Shown here: piece by piece, positions 52,023 to 63,469 of the stretch
How positions within the stretch are numbered: the stretch's first letter is position 1
Layout: the number at the start of each line of letters is the position of its first letter
Assembly (NCBI GenBank): GCA_017505705.1
Contig: JAFVOS010000007.1
Coordinates: forward strand, 51,513 to 115,512
DNA: 64,000 nucleotides
Direction: 5' to 3'
Source of the DNA: Alphaproteobacteria bacterium
Lineage (GTDB): Bacteria; Pseudomonadota; Alphaproteobacteria; Rs-D84
Notes under the pieces: model-generated
Database searches by the model: none
Told to the model about the DNA's origin: nothing
What the model saw: the letters and a program-made list of their open reading frames with translations, nothing else
Program-made: the position numbers and the translations under genes

Positions 52023-53672
52023 ATGAGAAATAAATTATCTACTTGGGTTGTTGCACGTTTGTTGATGCTGGGGGCGACGGTGTCGTTGGCGGCGTGTACA
52101 GGAACAAACAGTAATGATGTAGATGATTGGGGTGATATGTCAACGCCGACGGTTGATTATGTTGAAACATTAGATGTGTATTCTGCCCCACATAAGGATT
52201 CTTTCTTAAATCAATTGGCGATGAATTATCGTTCTTATGCAATTTATAATGCACGTACCAGTGGCTATTTAGATATGGGTGAATTGTTTGCTAATAAGGC
52301 TGTGGCTGCATTTTCAGGTGAGGTGCCTTTCCCAGAATCGTTGGATAATTGGCCGGTTGAAGATGAACAGGTGTCGTTTGAATTGTATACAGCGTATAAC
52401 GATTTGATGGAACAGTTGAAAAGTGATGCCGCTGATAATAATCCGCAATTGGCCGCAGAAGCCCAGGCGAAGTTTGATTGCTGGTTATCTGCAACCGCCA
52501 GTGGGCAAATGAAGACAGCAAATCAGTGTCGTGAACGCTTTATAAAGACAATGCAAACATTGGCGGATTGTAAAGATGGACGTGTTGTAAATGTGGTTCA
52601 GAATGCTGCTGGGCAGACAACAGTGACAGAAACAGAAACCGTTGTTGAAACGTGTGCCAATGGTGGGTGTGCCGCAAACCATGTAAAACCAGCCGCAAAG
52701 GCGGAAATGTATTATCCGGATACACGTAATATGTCTGCGATGACGGACAGTGCACGTACACGTGAAGGGGTCATTATCGTTAATAATGTAAATGTACCAG
52801 AACATTTGATAAATCCTGTGCCGGTACAGCCGTTGGTGTTTAACCAGAATATTTATGGTGGGGACAAAACGATTAGTAAGTCTGCAACAGATAACAGCGT
52901 ACGTAACAGTAATAATTCTGTGACGGAGAAAGATTGCCCCCAGGGTGACAAGGAATGCATGAATGCAGTTATTGCACCTGTGGTTATGGTTGAAGAACAA
53001 CAAGAATGTCCACAGTGTGAAAAGTGTGCTGAAAATGAACCTTGTCCGGAATGTGATGCATGTACAAACCAAATCCCGATGGTCAGTGAAGAATTGGTCA
53101 CACGTGAAGAGTTTATTAACATGATGTTGGCAATGCGTTCAGAATTGGCGGCAATAAATGCGCGCCTGGACCAATTGCAGGCAGCAGCTGGCGAAAAAAC
53201 AATGATTAAGGTGCAACAAATTCCTTTGACGCCACAGCAGCATGTTATGGAAGAAGTTTTTGAAATCAGATTTGATTTTAACAAGGCGACAATAAAACCA
53301 GAATATCAGGAATTAATCAAAAAGTTGGCGTCTGCGACCCAAGAAAATAAAAATATTAAGGTTTCGGTTGTTGGACATACTGATACAGCAGGAACCAGTA
53401 ATTATAATTATGCGTTGGGTGGTCGTCGTGCCGAGGCCGTTCAAAAAATGTTGATTCAGTATGGTATCCCAGCCAGTCAGATTGTCGCGGTTTCTGCAGG
53501 TGAAGAAGATTTAGCAGTACCAACACCAGATAATACCCCAAATGCAGAAAATCGTCGTGTGCGTGTTGTAAAGGAAGTTCATTATGAAGAACCTGCACAG
53601 CCAGCACCGGTTGCAATTGAGGTTCAAGAATACTCGGCATCAAAATGTGGCGAGTATGGATGCGAAGAATAA
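52023..53672 (+). CDS. OmpA-family lipoprotein with Cys-rich and coiled-coil linker
   Basis: A 549-residue lipoprotein, lipobox LAAC with Cys25. Residues about 40-180 are a helical domain, followed by a long polar linker. Near residues 320-350 there is a Cys-rich run (CPQCEKCAENEPCPECDAC) and then a heptad-like helix (FINMMLAMRSELAAINARLDQL). The C-terminal OmpA domain (about 415-520) carries FDFNKATIKPEY and the peptidoglycan-binding GHTDTAGTSNYN..LGGRRAEAV, as in Pal. It should tether the outer membrane to murein. The Cys run plus helix suggests oligomers held by disulfides or metal. AAAGGA precedes the ATG. Confidence 0.88.
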   Translation: MRNKLSTWVVARLLMLGATVSLAACTGTNSNDVDDWGDMSTPTVDYVETLDVYSAPHKDSFLNQLAMNYRSYAIYNARTSGYLDMGELFANKAVAAFSGEVPFPESLDNWPVEDEQVSFELYTAYNDLMEQLKSDAADNNPQLAAEAQAKFDCWLSATASGQMKTANQCRERFIKTMQTLADCKDGRVVNVVQNAAGQTTVTETETVVETCANGGCAANHVKPAAKAEMYYPDTRNMSAMTDSARTREGVIIVNNVNVPEHLINPVPVQPLVFNQNIYGGDKTISKSATDNSVRNSNNSVTEKDCPQGDKECMNAVIAPVVMVEEQQECPQCEKCAENEPCPECDACTNQIPMVSEELVTREEFINMMLAMRSELAAINARLDQLQAAAGEKTMIKVQQIPLTPQQHVMEEVFEIRFDFNKATIKPEYQELIKKLASATQENKNIKVSVVGHTDTAGTSNYNYALGGRRAEAVQKMLIQYGIPASQIVAVSAGEEDLAVPTPDNTPNAENRRVRVVKEVHYEEPAQPAPVAIEVQEYSASKCGEYGCEE

Positions 53673-53687
53673 AACTGGACAAAACAC

Positions 53688-53716
53688 TTGACAAAAATAT
53701 TTTAGTGTTGTATGTT
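53688..53716 (+). promoter_or_regulatory. promoter of the 52-residue gene
   Basis: TTGACA (53688-53693), 17 bp, TATGTT (53711-53716). Confidence 0.65.
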
Positions 53717-53759
53717 TTAGTCCATGTCAGAGAGATGTTGTGTAAAAAGGACATTGAAA

Positions 53760-53918
53760 ATGACCACAAATGTGAGTGCTTTTACTAAGGCAACCCAGGA
53801 AGTTCAGACCCAGGCGCATAAAGCGGCAATGAACCGCGGCAGCAAAGGGGTTGTGGATATTATGGCCAGATTTGCATGTTGCGGATTAAGCCGCGAAGAC
53901 ATTCAAAAGGGGCTGTAA
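53760..53918 (+). CDS. 52-residue conserved-looking small protein
   Basis: Starts at ATG 53760, 10 bases after AAGGA, behind its own consensus promoter; an in-frame ATG at 53724 would sit too close to the start of the transcript. The product is a helical soluble peptide (MTTNVSAFTKATQEVQTQAHKAAMN) with an adjacent Cys pair (ARFACCGLSREDIQKGL). The strong promoter, own terminator (10-bp stem) and good ribosome-binding site argue that it is expressed well. No family recognised. Confidence 0.6.
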   Translation: MTTNVSAFTKATQEVQTQAHKAAMNRGSKGVVDIMARFACCGLSREDIQKGL

Positions 53919-53949
53919 GTTTTTGGTTTGTTGTATTTGTGACTTGATT

Positions 53950-53982
53950 TTTATCAGGGGGCTTTTGCCCCCTGATATTTTT
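53950..53982 (+). terminator. strong terminator
   Basis: ATCAGGGGGC (53953-53962) and GCCCCCTGAT (53967-53976) make a 10-bp stem with a TTTT loop, followed by ATTTTTG. Confidence 0.85.
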
Positions 53983-53984
53983 GA

Positions 53985-54012
53985 TTGACAAATCTTGTCT
54001 GTGTGCTATATT
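53985..54012 (+). promoter_or_regulatory. promoter of the 54040 gene
   Basis: TTGACA (53985-53990), 16 bp, TATATT (54007-54012). Confidence 0.65.
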
Positions 54013-54039
54013 TTTGTCCACAAAATAAAGGGTAAGTTT

Positions 54040-54555
54040 ATGTCGCAGGTTTTGTTTGAAAAAGAACAGTTAACAGATCAAAAGATGAAAGTCTTGTTTG
54101 GGGCAAAATATAAGAATATGGTGTATTTCAATTTTGATGCAGGTGCATGGAATCGTAATACATATCTGGGATTTTCGATGGGAAATCAACAAATTGATAC
54201 ACGTAATGCGATTGCAATGCGTCGTGCGTTGGAATTTGATAAGCGTATGGATAATTTTGAAGTGGTGGCAACAGTGACAATGGCTGTGCCAGATGAAAGT
54301 TATCCAGGAACACATCAATTTGGTGCAAATATGAACTATAAGCGTTCCAGAAATATTGCAGGAACCGTTGTTTTGCGTGATAAGACAACCGGAAAAATTA
54401 TTGATTCTGGTAAATCGTGGTTCGGTGTTGAAAATTATGAAAAAATGTCGGCGGCGGCATTTTATGGGGCAGATGGTTTTGCATATCAGATTGCCAAAAA
54501 TGCTGACGTTCGTGATAAATTTATTTCTGGAGTCTTGTTGGATTATCAGCGTTAA
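54040..54555 (+). CDS. uncharacterised 171-residue cytoplasmic protein
   Basis: Starts at ATG 54040; a weak AAGGGTAAG precedes it. Beta-rich, soluble, no signal peptide (LFGAKYKNMVYFNFDAGAW; VATVTMAVPDESYPG; GTVVLRDKTTGKIIDSGKSWFGV). No motif or family recognised. It has its own promoter and a terminator that also serves the small membrane protein on the other strand. Confidence 0.68.
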   Translation: MSQVLFEKEQLTDQKMKVLFGAKYKNMVYFNFDAGAWNRNTYLGFSMGNQQIDTRNAIAMRRALEFDKRMDNFEVVATVTMAVPDESYPGTHQFGANMNYKRSRNIAGTVVLRDKTTGKIIDSGKSWFGVENYEKMSAAAFYGADGFAYQIAKNADVRDKFISGVLLDYQR

Positions 54556-54586
54556 ATAATCCCGCCGTTTGGCGGGTTTATTTTTT
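54556..54586. terminator. bidirectional terminator
   Basis: CCCGCC (54561-54566) and GGCGGG (54571-54576) around GTTT, followed by TTTATTTTTTT on the plus strand. Confidence 0.7.
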
Positions 54587-54784
54587 TGCGCCAATGAACA
54601 GGGCGTAAAACCATCCAATTATTGACCAGCCAAACAGCCATGAACCTGTGCGTACGATAAACATGTCTTGTTTACCCTTGTCTGATTGGCGGGCAATCCA
54701 GGCGGGTGCACAAACAATACCGACAAATACAGATGTTGCCACAATATATTTTATAATTAAAACAGTTGTCGATATTGATATCAT
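54578..54784 (-). CDS. small two-helix membrane protein
   Basis: A 68-residue protein: ATG 54784 after AGGA. Two hydrophobic segments (about 5-27 and 46-63) flank a charged loop (ARQSDKGKQDMFIVRTG). The sequence ends in GAKK. Similar in plan to small DUF-type membrane proteins, not assignable. It lies downstream of enolase on the same strand, with a terminator between. Confidence 0.55.
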   Translation of the reverse strand: MISISTTVLIIKYIVATSVFVGIVCAPAWIARQSDKGKQDMFIVRTGSWLFGWSIIGWFYALFIGAKK

Positions 54785-54792
54785 TTTATCCT

Positions 54793-54818
54793 AAAAAAGG
54801 GGCGCATTTGCATGCCCC
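54793..54818 (-). terminator. enolase terminator
   Basis: GGGGC (54799-54803) and GCCCC (54814-54818) pair; six T follow on the minus strand. Confidence 0.65.
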
Positions 54819-54839
54819 CCCGTATACATTTTACTGGGA

Positions 54840-56138
<1,299 letters not shown>

Positions 56139-56173
56139 TTAGATTATGATTTTGTGCAATAATATAATCATAA
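56139..56173 (+). promoter_or_regulatory. autotransporter promoter with dyad
   Basis: TTAGAT (56139-56144), 18 bp, TATAAT (56163-56168). A perfect 8-bp inverted repeat TTATGATT (56144-56151) / AATCATAA (56166-56173) spans spacer and -10 box, placed where a repressor could block polymerase. Confidence 0.45.
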
Positions 56174-56202
56174 ATTTACGGGAAAAAGAAATAGAATTTA
56201 AC

Positions 56203-59200
56203 ATGTTAAAGAAATTACTGGCTTTTGTTTGCGGTGTGGCGCCGTTTGGTGCCATGGCTGCTGATGTTATTGAACCAATCGATATTACATATATTACGTC
56301 GCCACAAAATGAAACGGTGAATGTCACAATTGATGATATTTATGCCGTTGAATCTGGTAATGCGTTGGTTATTACTGGTAATTTAACCGATGGGGTGGCA
56401 TTGAATATTACAGGGGATGCAACAACGCCGGGGGATTTGCGTGTTTTTGAAACGCCGATGAAGCAAAATACAGGGGGGATTTTTTATATTAGTAATGCAG
56501 ATACGGTTGGTAATCCTTTTTCACTGCAGGTTGATGGTGATATTAATGTTTCTGGGGATTTGGTGGTTAATTCTGGGCGTACGTTTTCTATTTCTGGGTA
56601 TACACAGGGTGTCGATTTTGATGCAAGATTTGCAAATATAGATGCAGATGGTGGTTTGTCTATTACTGGGGTTAATAATTTGACTGTGGCGGGCAGTGTT
56701 AAGAGCAGTGCAGGCCTGGGCGTAAGTGCACAGACATTTAGTGCAGATGGGGTGCTGATTTCTGGGGGTGCAGATATAACAGTCGCAGATTCTTTGAGTT
56801 TTGATACATTATTGAATGGTGGTGCAGACAGTGTTGATATAACGGCTGGAACAATCGTTGCAGTTGATATTCAAAATAATCAGAAAGATTCTGGTGTTGG
56901 CGGTGTGATGAATATTACAGTGACGGGGAATTCTTTGGAAACGTCGGGTAATTTGGAAAACAATGGTTCGCAGATGGAAATTAATGCGGGTAGTGCCGAT
57001 GTGGTCGTTAATGGTACTATGGTTAACACCACAGGGACAATGGACCTGGTGGCCAACAGCCTGCAGATTACAGGTGGTGATGCAACAAACCCATCAATGG
57101 TGAATAATGGAAAATTGACCTTGGTGGTCGCTGGGGAAACAAATCTGGCAAATGGGCTGGATTTGAACATGGCGGATAATGGTTATGGAAATGATTTCTC
57201 TTTGACTACAGGGACATTGGTGACAGGTGGTAATATTGCACAGCTGTTTGATAATGATTTGAATAGTTATAGTTTAGTAATAAATTCTGTTTTTGATGCA
57301 AACAGCAATATTGTTAATGGTACCAATAATGAAAACGCAAATATGTATTTAGCAGCTAATTCGTTGACTGTAACGGATGTTATAAATAATGACGGAAAAA
57401 TGCAGTTAGCGGCATTGGATGGTGATTTAAAAGCAGAGTCTTTATCTGATATGTCTGGTGCTGATTTAACGCAATTATCTGCATCGGGGGCGGTTAATGT
57501 ATCGGGGGCTGTAAACGCACAGGGAAATATAAATATCAGTGGGCAGACCGTCGAACTGGGCAGTGTGGTTGCCAATGGTGGTGCGTTGTGGGTACAGGCA
57601 AAAAATAGCGTCGATGGAATCGTACAAATTAATGGTGATTTGGAAAATGTAGCAGGTGATATAGAAATATTCGGGCGTCAGATGGCGGTTTTGGGTACGG
57701 TTAAGAATACGTCTGGTAAATTGAGTTTTGATGGTTCGGATTTCGGTGGTGGTGCCATAAAATTTGGCGGAATGAATATTGCTGGTGGAACAGTGTCGCT
57801 GGAAGCCAAACAGGGGATAACAATCGAACAAAATACAGTGGATGGTGTTGGAACACTGGGGACAGGGTTGCTGTCTGTGATGACAGGTGGTGCGCTGAAT
57901 ATCGGAAGCCAGACAGGTTCGTTGTCTGTGGCTGGAACAGGAAGTGCAGGAGAGACAGTTGTTAATATTGCTGGTGATGTGACAGCTGGGGCAACAGATG
58001 CAGCCGATGGGGGCGATGTAAATATCGCCTTGACAGGGCAGAACTTTTTATTCCAGGGCGATGGTACATTTAAGATCAGTGGCAATGTGTCAGCGGATGA
58101 TATAATGCCTGTTAATGGCGGTTCTGTTGCGCGTGGTATTACGTTTGCAGCTGATGCATTCGATATAGGGTCAAATGTGACGGCATATGGTGCGAATAAT
58201 AATTTGGTTTTTCGTGGAATTGGGGAAACAAGTGGTGTTATAAATACTGCGAATTTTGAAGCAGCGGGTGCGGTTTCGGCAACAGATGGGGCAAAAATAG
58301 ATTTGTATAGTATGGATGTGTCTGTCGGGGGATTGACCGAATCGGGTGGGGTGATTTCGCTGTATGGTGATTCTTCGGGCAATCAGATGATGCTGGAAGC
58401 AAATGAAACAGGAATTTCAATTAATAATGGAATTTTATTTGATGGTACAACTGCAAATGTGGGATTGAATTTGGCACAGGTAAGTGATGTGGTGCTGCAA
58501 TCCAATGCAGATGATGCGGATATTATTATAAATGGTGGGGTTTCATTGGCATCTTGGGCGGACTTGAAAATAAATTCAGGTCGTGATGTGGTGTTGAATG
58601 GTGACATTGTTCCAAATGGGATTTTGCGTGTTAATGCAAATGGTAAAATTACAATGTCAAATGATTTAACAGTTGGTGGGGCATTCTATGCATTTGGTAA
58701 TCAGATTTCGGGTGCAGATTTAACAAATAATGGTTTTGTTTCAATGAATGCAACGAATGTTTCGCTGGGTGATGTCGTGCAGAATAGTGCATCAGGGGCG
58801 TTGCCGGGTGAACTGGAACATTCTATGAATGTGAATGCAAGTACAGATATTACAGCAAATTCCATTGATGTAAGTGGTGGAACAGTTGATATGACCGCCC
58901 AGAATCTGAAGGTGGTAAATGGATTGAATGTCACAAATGGGACAGTAAATTTAGATGTGTCAGAATCTGTGTCATTTGGTGGTGATGTTGAGGTGTCTGG
59001 GGCTTTGAACCAGGGAACCGCCGGATTGGGAATGTTGAATCTGATGGCAGATCAGATTGATTTTTCTGCAAAATCACTGACTGTATCAGGGGTGATTGCG
59101 GATGCGGGCAGTGCGTTTTATAAGATTTCAGATGCTATCACTGTGAATGGTGCATTTAATGTTGCACAGAATACTGCTGTTGGAATGTGGGCAGATGAGA

Positions 59201-61488
59201 TCGAAGTTAATGGCGTGATGGTAAATAATGGGTCATTGGTTGCGTCGGCGACAAGTATTTCTGTGGGTGATGTCACTAATTCAGGGAATTTGGATTTTAC
59301 AAGTTTGGGTGAAATTGTAATGGGGGACGCTGAAAATACAGGAAATATGACATTAAGTGCAGCTGATGGTTCGTATATTAATATGCAATCACTTACCATG
59401 GGAACAGGGGTGTTGAACGTAAGTGGTGCAGGCTGGAATCTGAACAGTGATTTGATTTCTGATGCGGTGTTATATCAAAACAATGAAGATTTGTCAGGGT
59501 TTGGTATTAATGTTAATTCAGATAATTTTGTAATAAATACATCTAAACTTCAGACTGCTGGGATTGAACAGATATCAGGTGAAATGAAAATTGCAACGGG
59601 CCAGGTCGTTGTAAATGGTGATATTAATGTATCTGATTTGACGGTTGCGGCCAGTCCTGCTGACGGATGGTTGACGGTGGACGTTATGAATAATGTTTCA
59701 GGTGGCGTGAAATTTATCGGGCTGGAACAAATGACAATAGGTGGTGATTATGTTTTTGATAAAAATAGCCAATTGTTAGCGACGATTTTAGCGCCAGATG
59801 CGACAGAGCGTAACTATTGGTCTGCGGTCAGTTTGAATGATGATGATACGCTGGGGCAAATTACAAACGCAGATGCAGGTGAAGCGTTGATACAAGTTGG
59901 TGGTACATTCACATCTGGGGTGCGTTACAATTCAAGCTTTGATTTAAGTGAAGATGTCGTTGAACTGGCGGGTTCGCAGATTGGTATCATGCTGAATAGT
60001 GCAGTGGATCAGGGAACTGCAATTTGGTTGCTTAAATCTGATGCAGCAGATGGTGTACAAGAATTTAGTAATTTAGAGAAAATCCGTAATTTGAACGTAT
60101 TATTTTGTAATGCAGATGGTACAAAATGCGTTAGTTATTTGGATTCTTTGGAAGATGGCGGGGCGTACATTTCTGTGCGTGATACGGATGAAGATGGTTT
60201 GTCAGACAGTTTGTATGTTGTATTCGATCCACGTTTTGGTGGGCCGGTGTTGATTGAAAAAACAAAACTGCAACCTATTGTCGAACGTCAATTGGATTAT
60301 ACGGTTGGTGAATATGTCGCAGCAGGTGCGTTGGATAATTTAATTGCAGGACAACTGCTAAATAATGGATTCTTTAATCGTACGCCTATTGAATTAATTC
60401 CATACATATTTGAGGGGACCAATGTAGAAAATATGATGACGGAATTGTACAATCGTATGGAATATTTTGTGACAACTGCTGATGGGGCGCCGTTGGCACG
60501 ATTTAGCCGTTTAGTGCAGCCACGTGAAGTTGAACAATTAGCGGGGGCAATTGTGCTGAATGAACATACAAATTCACGCAGTTTTGAAGATCGTATGTTT
60601 GATGAATTTATTTGGAATCGTAATCGTAATTTGAATAAAGCGTGGGCTGATATTGATTTTGGTATGTTCAGCCAGAATGTCATGGATGAAAAACGTGTCT
60701 ATGGTAATCGGTTCAGTATTTCTGGTGGTTTTGATTGGCAGCAATCTGACAGCTTGATTTTAGGGCTAACAGGTCGTATTTCGCATATGTCGTCTGATAA
60801 TTCAGATACAGTTGATTTGTCATATTTGCCAGAACAGCAGGTGACAGGCAATGTAGACGTTGATGTTTCTGATACTAATATTGGGTTGGGGGCATATTTG
60901 ATGAAAACACTGGGGGAAAAGTTCCGCCTGTATGGTAATGCATTTGTGGATGTACATTTGTTGAATGTAAAACGTAATCAGACGTTCGTTGATACGATTG
61001 ATGGATTTGGTTCTGCGTTTGCATTGACTTCTGAATGGGGGCTGATGCATGACTGGCTGAATCAGTATGTTGTTGGTAATTTGTATGCACGTGTTGGCTA
61101 TAATATGGGCATGTCTGTAACTGAAGAAGCCTCAGATGAAAACTATATGGATATTGAATCTGATGGATATATGATGTTGACACCGGGGTATTCGTTGACA
61201 GCACAAAAGCGCATTTATCCATCTGCATGGTTCCAGGTTCGACCATATGCCACAATTGGTATTGAATATGATGTTTTGGGCGCATCAGATAACGTACAGT
61301 ACAAATTTGCATCTGCAGATGCATTTAGCACATATGATGTTGATTTAGATCCATTGTGGGCAAATATTGGTGGGGGGATTGAAATGTTGTCTGCCAATGG
61401 TGTTCAGGTTGGATTGGATTATCGTTATCAATATAATAATGTGATGCAGCTACATAATATTCGTGTGTCTGGTTCGTATAGGTTCTAA
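56203..61488 (+). CDS. giant type V autotransporter (beta-helix passenger)
   Basis: A 1761-residue surface protein from ATG 56203 (MLKKLLAFVCGVAPFGAMAA signal peptide); the frame extends upstream without a signal-like start. Residues of about 25-1350 are a long Asn/Gly/Asp-rich passenger of short repeated strands (SGDLVVNSGRTFSISG; GDINVSGDLVV; GNMTLSAADGS), typical of a right-handed beta-helix, with no protease motif and only one or two cysteines. A linker (about 1370-1460) leads to a C-terminal barrel (about 1490-1761: AWADIDFGMFSQ; NRFSISGGFDWQ; YRYQYNNVMQLHN) ending in SYRF, the terminal Phe for Bam-dependent insertion. Likely an adhesin. Own promoter with a dyad. Confidence 0.92.
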   Translation: MLKKLLAFVCGVAPFGAMAADVIEPIDITYITSPQNETVNVTIDDIYAVESGNALVITGNLTDGVALNITGDATTPGDLRVFETPMKQNTGGIFYISNADTVGNPFSLQVDGDINVSGDLVVNSGRTFSISGYTQGVDFDARFANIDADGGLSITGVNNLTVAGSVKSSAGLGVSAQTFSADGVLISGGADITVADSLSFDTLLNGGADSVDITAGTIVAVDIQNNQKDSGVGGVMNITVTGNSLETSGNLENNGSQMEINAGSADVVVNGTMVNTTGTMDLVANSLQITGGDATNPSMVNNGKLTLVVAGETNLANGLDLNMADNGYGNDFSLTTGTLVTGGNIAQLFDNDLNSYSLVINSVFDANSNIVNGTNNENANMYLAANSLTVTDVINNDGKMQLAALDGDLKAESLSDMSGADLTQLSASGAVNVSGAVNAQGNINISGQTVELGSVVANGGALWVQAKNSVDGIVQINGDLENVAGDIEIFGRQMAVLGTVKNTSGKLSFDGSDFGGGAIKFGGMNIAGGTVSLEAKQGITIEQNTVDGVGTLGTGLLSVMTGGALNIGSQTGSLSVAGTGSAGETVVNIAGDVTAGATDAADGGDVNIALTGQNFLFQGDGTFKISGNVSADDIMPVNGGSVARGITFAADAFDIGSNVTAYGANNNLVFRGIGETSGVINTANFEAAGAVSATDGAKIDLYSMDVSVGGLTESGGVISLYGDSSGNQMMLEANETGISINNGILFDGTTANVGLNLAQVSDVVLQSNADDADIIINGGVSLASWADLKINSGRDVVLNGDIVPNGILRVNANGKITMSNDLTVGGAFYAFGNQISGADLTNNGFVSMNATNVSLGDVVQNSASGALPGELEHSMNVNASTDITANSIDVSGGTVDMTAQNLKVVNGLNVTNGTVNLDVSESVSFGGDVEVSGALNQGTAGLGMLNLMADQIDFSAKSLTVSGVIADAGSAFYKISDAITVNGAFNVAQNTAVGMWADEIEVNGVMVNNGSLVASATSISVGDVTNSGNLDFTSLGEIVMGDAENTGNMTLSAADGSYINMQSLTMGTGVLNVSGAGWNLNSDLISDAVLYQNNEDLSGFGINVNSDNFVINTSKLQTAGIEQISGEMKIATGQVVVNGDINVSDLTVAASPADGWLTVDVMNNVSGGVKFIGLEQMTIGGDYVFDKNSQLLATILAPDATERNYWSAVSLNDDDTLGQITNADAGEALIQVGGTFTSGVRYNSSFDLSEDVVELAGSQIGIMLNSAVDQGTAIWLLKSDAADGVQEFSNLEKIRNLNVLFCNADGTKCVSYLDSLEDGGAYISVRDTDEDGLSDSLYVVFDPRFGGPVLIEKTKLQPIVERQLDYTVGEYVAAGALDNLIAGQLLNNGFFNRTPIELIPYIFEGTNVENMMTELYNRMEYFVTTADGAPLARFSRLVQPREVEQLAGAIVLNEHTNSRSFEDRMFDEFIWNRNRNLNKAWADIDFGMFSQNVMDEKRVYGNRFSISGGFDWQQSDSLILGLTGRISHMSSDNSDTVDLSYLPEQQVTGNVDVDVSDTNIGLGAYLMKTLGEKFRLYGNAFVDVHLLNVKRNQTFVDTIDGFGSAFALTSEWGLMHDWLNQYVVGNLYARVGYNMGMSVTEEASDENYMDIESDGYMMLTPGYSLTAQKRIYPSAWFQVRPYATIGIEYDVLGASDNVQYKFASADAFSTYDVDLDPLWANIGGGIEMLSANGVQVGLDYRYQYNNVMQLHNIRVSGSYRF

Positions 61489-61489
61489 A

Positions 61490-61517
61490 AAAAATCCCGC
61501 CATGTGGCGGGATTTTT
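61490..61517. terminator. bidirectional terminator
   Basis: AATCCCGCC and GGCGGGATT around ATGT (61493-61514), T-runs both ways; shared by the autotransporter and ssb. Confidence 0.8.
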
Positions 61518-61530
61518 AATGGTTTCATAT

Positions 61531-61983
61531 TTAGAATGGAATGCCATCGCCAATATCAGCAACAGATATTTCTTCACGTGGGGCCGATGGGGCAGGTGCA
61601 CCACCGCCGAAATCACCGTCGCCCATTGCCTTGGCACCAGACAATATTACCATCTGGCCGGCGAATGGATTCAAGACAACTTCGGTTGTGTAAACATCCG
61701 CACCTTGTTGGTTTTGCCATTTGCGGGTTTTTAATGAGCCTTCCAGGTACAATTTTGTACCTTTTTGCAACATGCGTTCTGCAACATCAACCAGATTTGG
61801 ATTAAAGATTACAACACGATGCCATTCGGTTTGCTCTTTCTGTTCACCTGTTCCACGATCACGCCAACGTTCAGATGTAGCCAATGAAAAACTGACCACT
61901 TTTTGTCCGCTGTTCATTGTGCGAACCTGGGGTTCTTGGCCGATGTTGCCGACCAGAATAACTTTATTTATACTGCCTGCCAT
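61531..61983 (-). CDS. ssb: single-stranded DNA-binding protein
   Basis: A 150-residue SSB. The OB fold (about 1-108) begins [18 protein letters not shown], with [21 protein letters not shown] and [16 protein letters not shown]; a Gly/Ala/Pro-rich linker ([13 protein letters not shown]) leads to the acidic tail DIGDGIPF, which recruits partners such as RecG, also encoded here. AAGGAAGC precedes the ATG. Divergent from rho. Confidence 0.96.
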   Translation of the reverse strand: MAGSINKVILVGNIGQEPQVRTMNSGQKVVSFSLATSERWRDRGTGEQKEQTEWHRVVIFNPNLVDVAERMLQKGTKLYLEGSLKTRKWQNQQGADVYTTEVVLNPFAGQMVILSGAKAMGDGDFGGGAPAPSAPREEISVADIGDGIPF

Positions 61984-62063
61984 TTTTCGCTTCCTTTTTT
62001 ATTATTATTCTATGTCTGAATTTGACCAATAATGTAGCTAAAAATCAAGAAAAAAAGCAAAAC

Positions 62064-62092
62064 TTGACTTTTTTGTCAAATTGTATTATAAT
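62064..62092 (+). promoter_or_regulatory. rho promoter
   Basis: TTGACT (62064-62069), 17 bp, TATAAT (62087-62092), start near 62099. The 47-nt leader has a GCACA/TGTGC hairpin (62108-62121) and AAAGGA. Confidence 0.75.
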
Positions 62093-62145
62093 AAGCGTGT
62101 CAAGTAAGCACAATTCTGTGCAAATTTTCCACAAAAGGATTTTTT

Positions 62146-63414
62146 ATGCATATTAATGAACTAAAGGCGAAATCGCCCCAGCAACTGCTGAAGATTGCAG
62201 AGGATATGGGAATTGAAAACCCATCGCAGCTGAATGTGCAACAATTGCGCTTTGGCGTGATGCGTGCATATGCGGCCGATAAAAAGATTACTTTGATTGG
62301 CGATGGTGTTTTGGAACGTATGCAGGATGGTTTTGGTTTCTTGCGTGCGCCAGAAAGCAACTATTTGGCGGGGCCTGATGATTTATATGTGTCGCCAAAT
62401 TTGATTAAAAAGTATGGATTGAAAACAGGTGACTATGTCGAAGGGCAAATTCAGGCACCACAAAATGAGTCTGAACGTTATTTCGCATTGGAAACAATTG
62501 AACGTGTAAATGGTGATAATCCAGAAAAATTAAAGCATCGTGTATCGTTTGATGATATGACCCCACTGTATCCAGATGAACAGTTAAAGATGGAGGTCCC
62601 CAGTGATACAGATAAAGGACGTAATCTGTCAGCACGTGTAATCGATTTGATTTCACCAACAGGTAAAGGACAGCGTTCTTTGATTGTTGCGCCGCCACGT
62701 ACTGGTAAAACGGTTATGTTGCAGAATATTGCGCATTCAATCGCAACGAACTATCCAGACGTTAAATTGATTGTATTGTTGATTGATGAACGTCCAGAAG
62801 AAGTGACTGATATGCAGCGCAGTGTTAAAGGCGAGGTTATTTCATCAACATTTGATGAACCGGCCGCACGTCATATTCAGGTTGCAGAAATGGTCATTGA
62901 AAAGGCCAAGCGTTTGGTCGAAGCAGGACAAGATGTTGTTATATTGTTGGATTCTATTACCCGTTTGGGGCGTGCATATAATACCGTTGTGCCATCCAGC
63001 GGCAAGGTTTTAACCGGTGGTGTTGACGCATATGCATTGCAGCGACCAAAACGTTTCTTTGGTGCGGCACGAAACATCGAAGGCGGCGGATCGTTGACGA
63101 TTATTGCGACGGCGTTGGTGGATACTGGTTCCAAGATGGACGAAGTTATCTTTGAAGAATTCAAAGGAACAGGCAACAGCGAAATTATTTTGGACAGAAA
63201 ACTGTCTGATAAGCGTGTATACCCAGCAATTGATATTACGAAATCTGGCACACGCAAGGAAGATTTGCTGGTTGGTAAAGAATATCTGTCAAAAATGTAT
63301 GTTTTGCGCCGTATTATTAATCCGATGGGAACGCTGGAAGCAATGGAATTCTTGTTGGATAAATTACGTTTGACCAAGACAAATGATGATTTCTTTAGTT
63401 CTATGAATCAGTAA
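62146..63414 (+). CDS. rho: transcription termination factor Rho
   Basis: A 422-residue hexameric RNA helicase. The N-terminal helical domain ([22 protein letters not shown] in outline) is followed by the RNA-binding cold-shock-like fold ([23 protein letters not shown]), then the ATPase core: Walker A PPRTGKT (about 185), [14 protein letters not shown], Walker [16 protein letters not shown]-loop [13 protein letters not shown] and R-loop KFRGTGN-like (EFKGTGNSE). Full family length without insertion. Own promoter and strong terminator. Confidence 0.98.
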   Translation: MHINELKAKSPQQLLKIAEDMGIENPSQLNVQQLRFGVMRAYAADKKITLIGDGVLERMQDGFGFLRAPESNYLAGPDDLYVSPNLIKKYGLKTGDYVEGQIQAPQNESERYFALETIERVNGDNPEKLKHRVSFDDMTPLYPDEQLKMEVPSDTDKGRNLSARVIDLISPTGKGQRSLIVAPPRTGKTVMLQNIAHSIATNYPDVKLIVLLIDERPEEVTDMQRSVKGEVISSTFDEPAARHIQVAEMVIEKAKRLVEAGQDVVILLDSITRLGRAYNTVVPSSGKVLTGGVDAYALQRPKRFFGAARNIEGGGSLTIIATALVDTGSKMDEVIFEEFKGTGNSEIILDRKLSDKRVYPAIDITKSGTRKEDLLVGKEYLSKMYVLRRIINPMGTLEAMEFLLDKLRLTKTNDDFFSSMNQ

Positions 63415-63437
63415 TAGTTTTTCATAAAAAGCCTAAA

Positions 63438-63464
63438 AAAAATCCCCCGAATGGGGGATTTTTC
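63438..63464. terminator. bidirectional terminator after rho
   Basis: AATCCCCC and GGGGGATT around GAAT (63441-63460), with A- and T-runs; shared with the Cys-rich gene on the other strand. Confidence 0.8.
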
Positions 63465-63469
63465 CTTCC

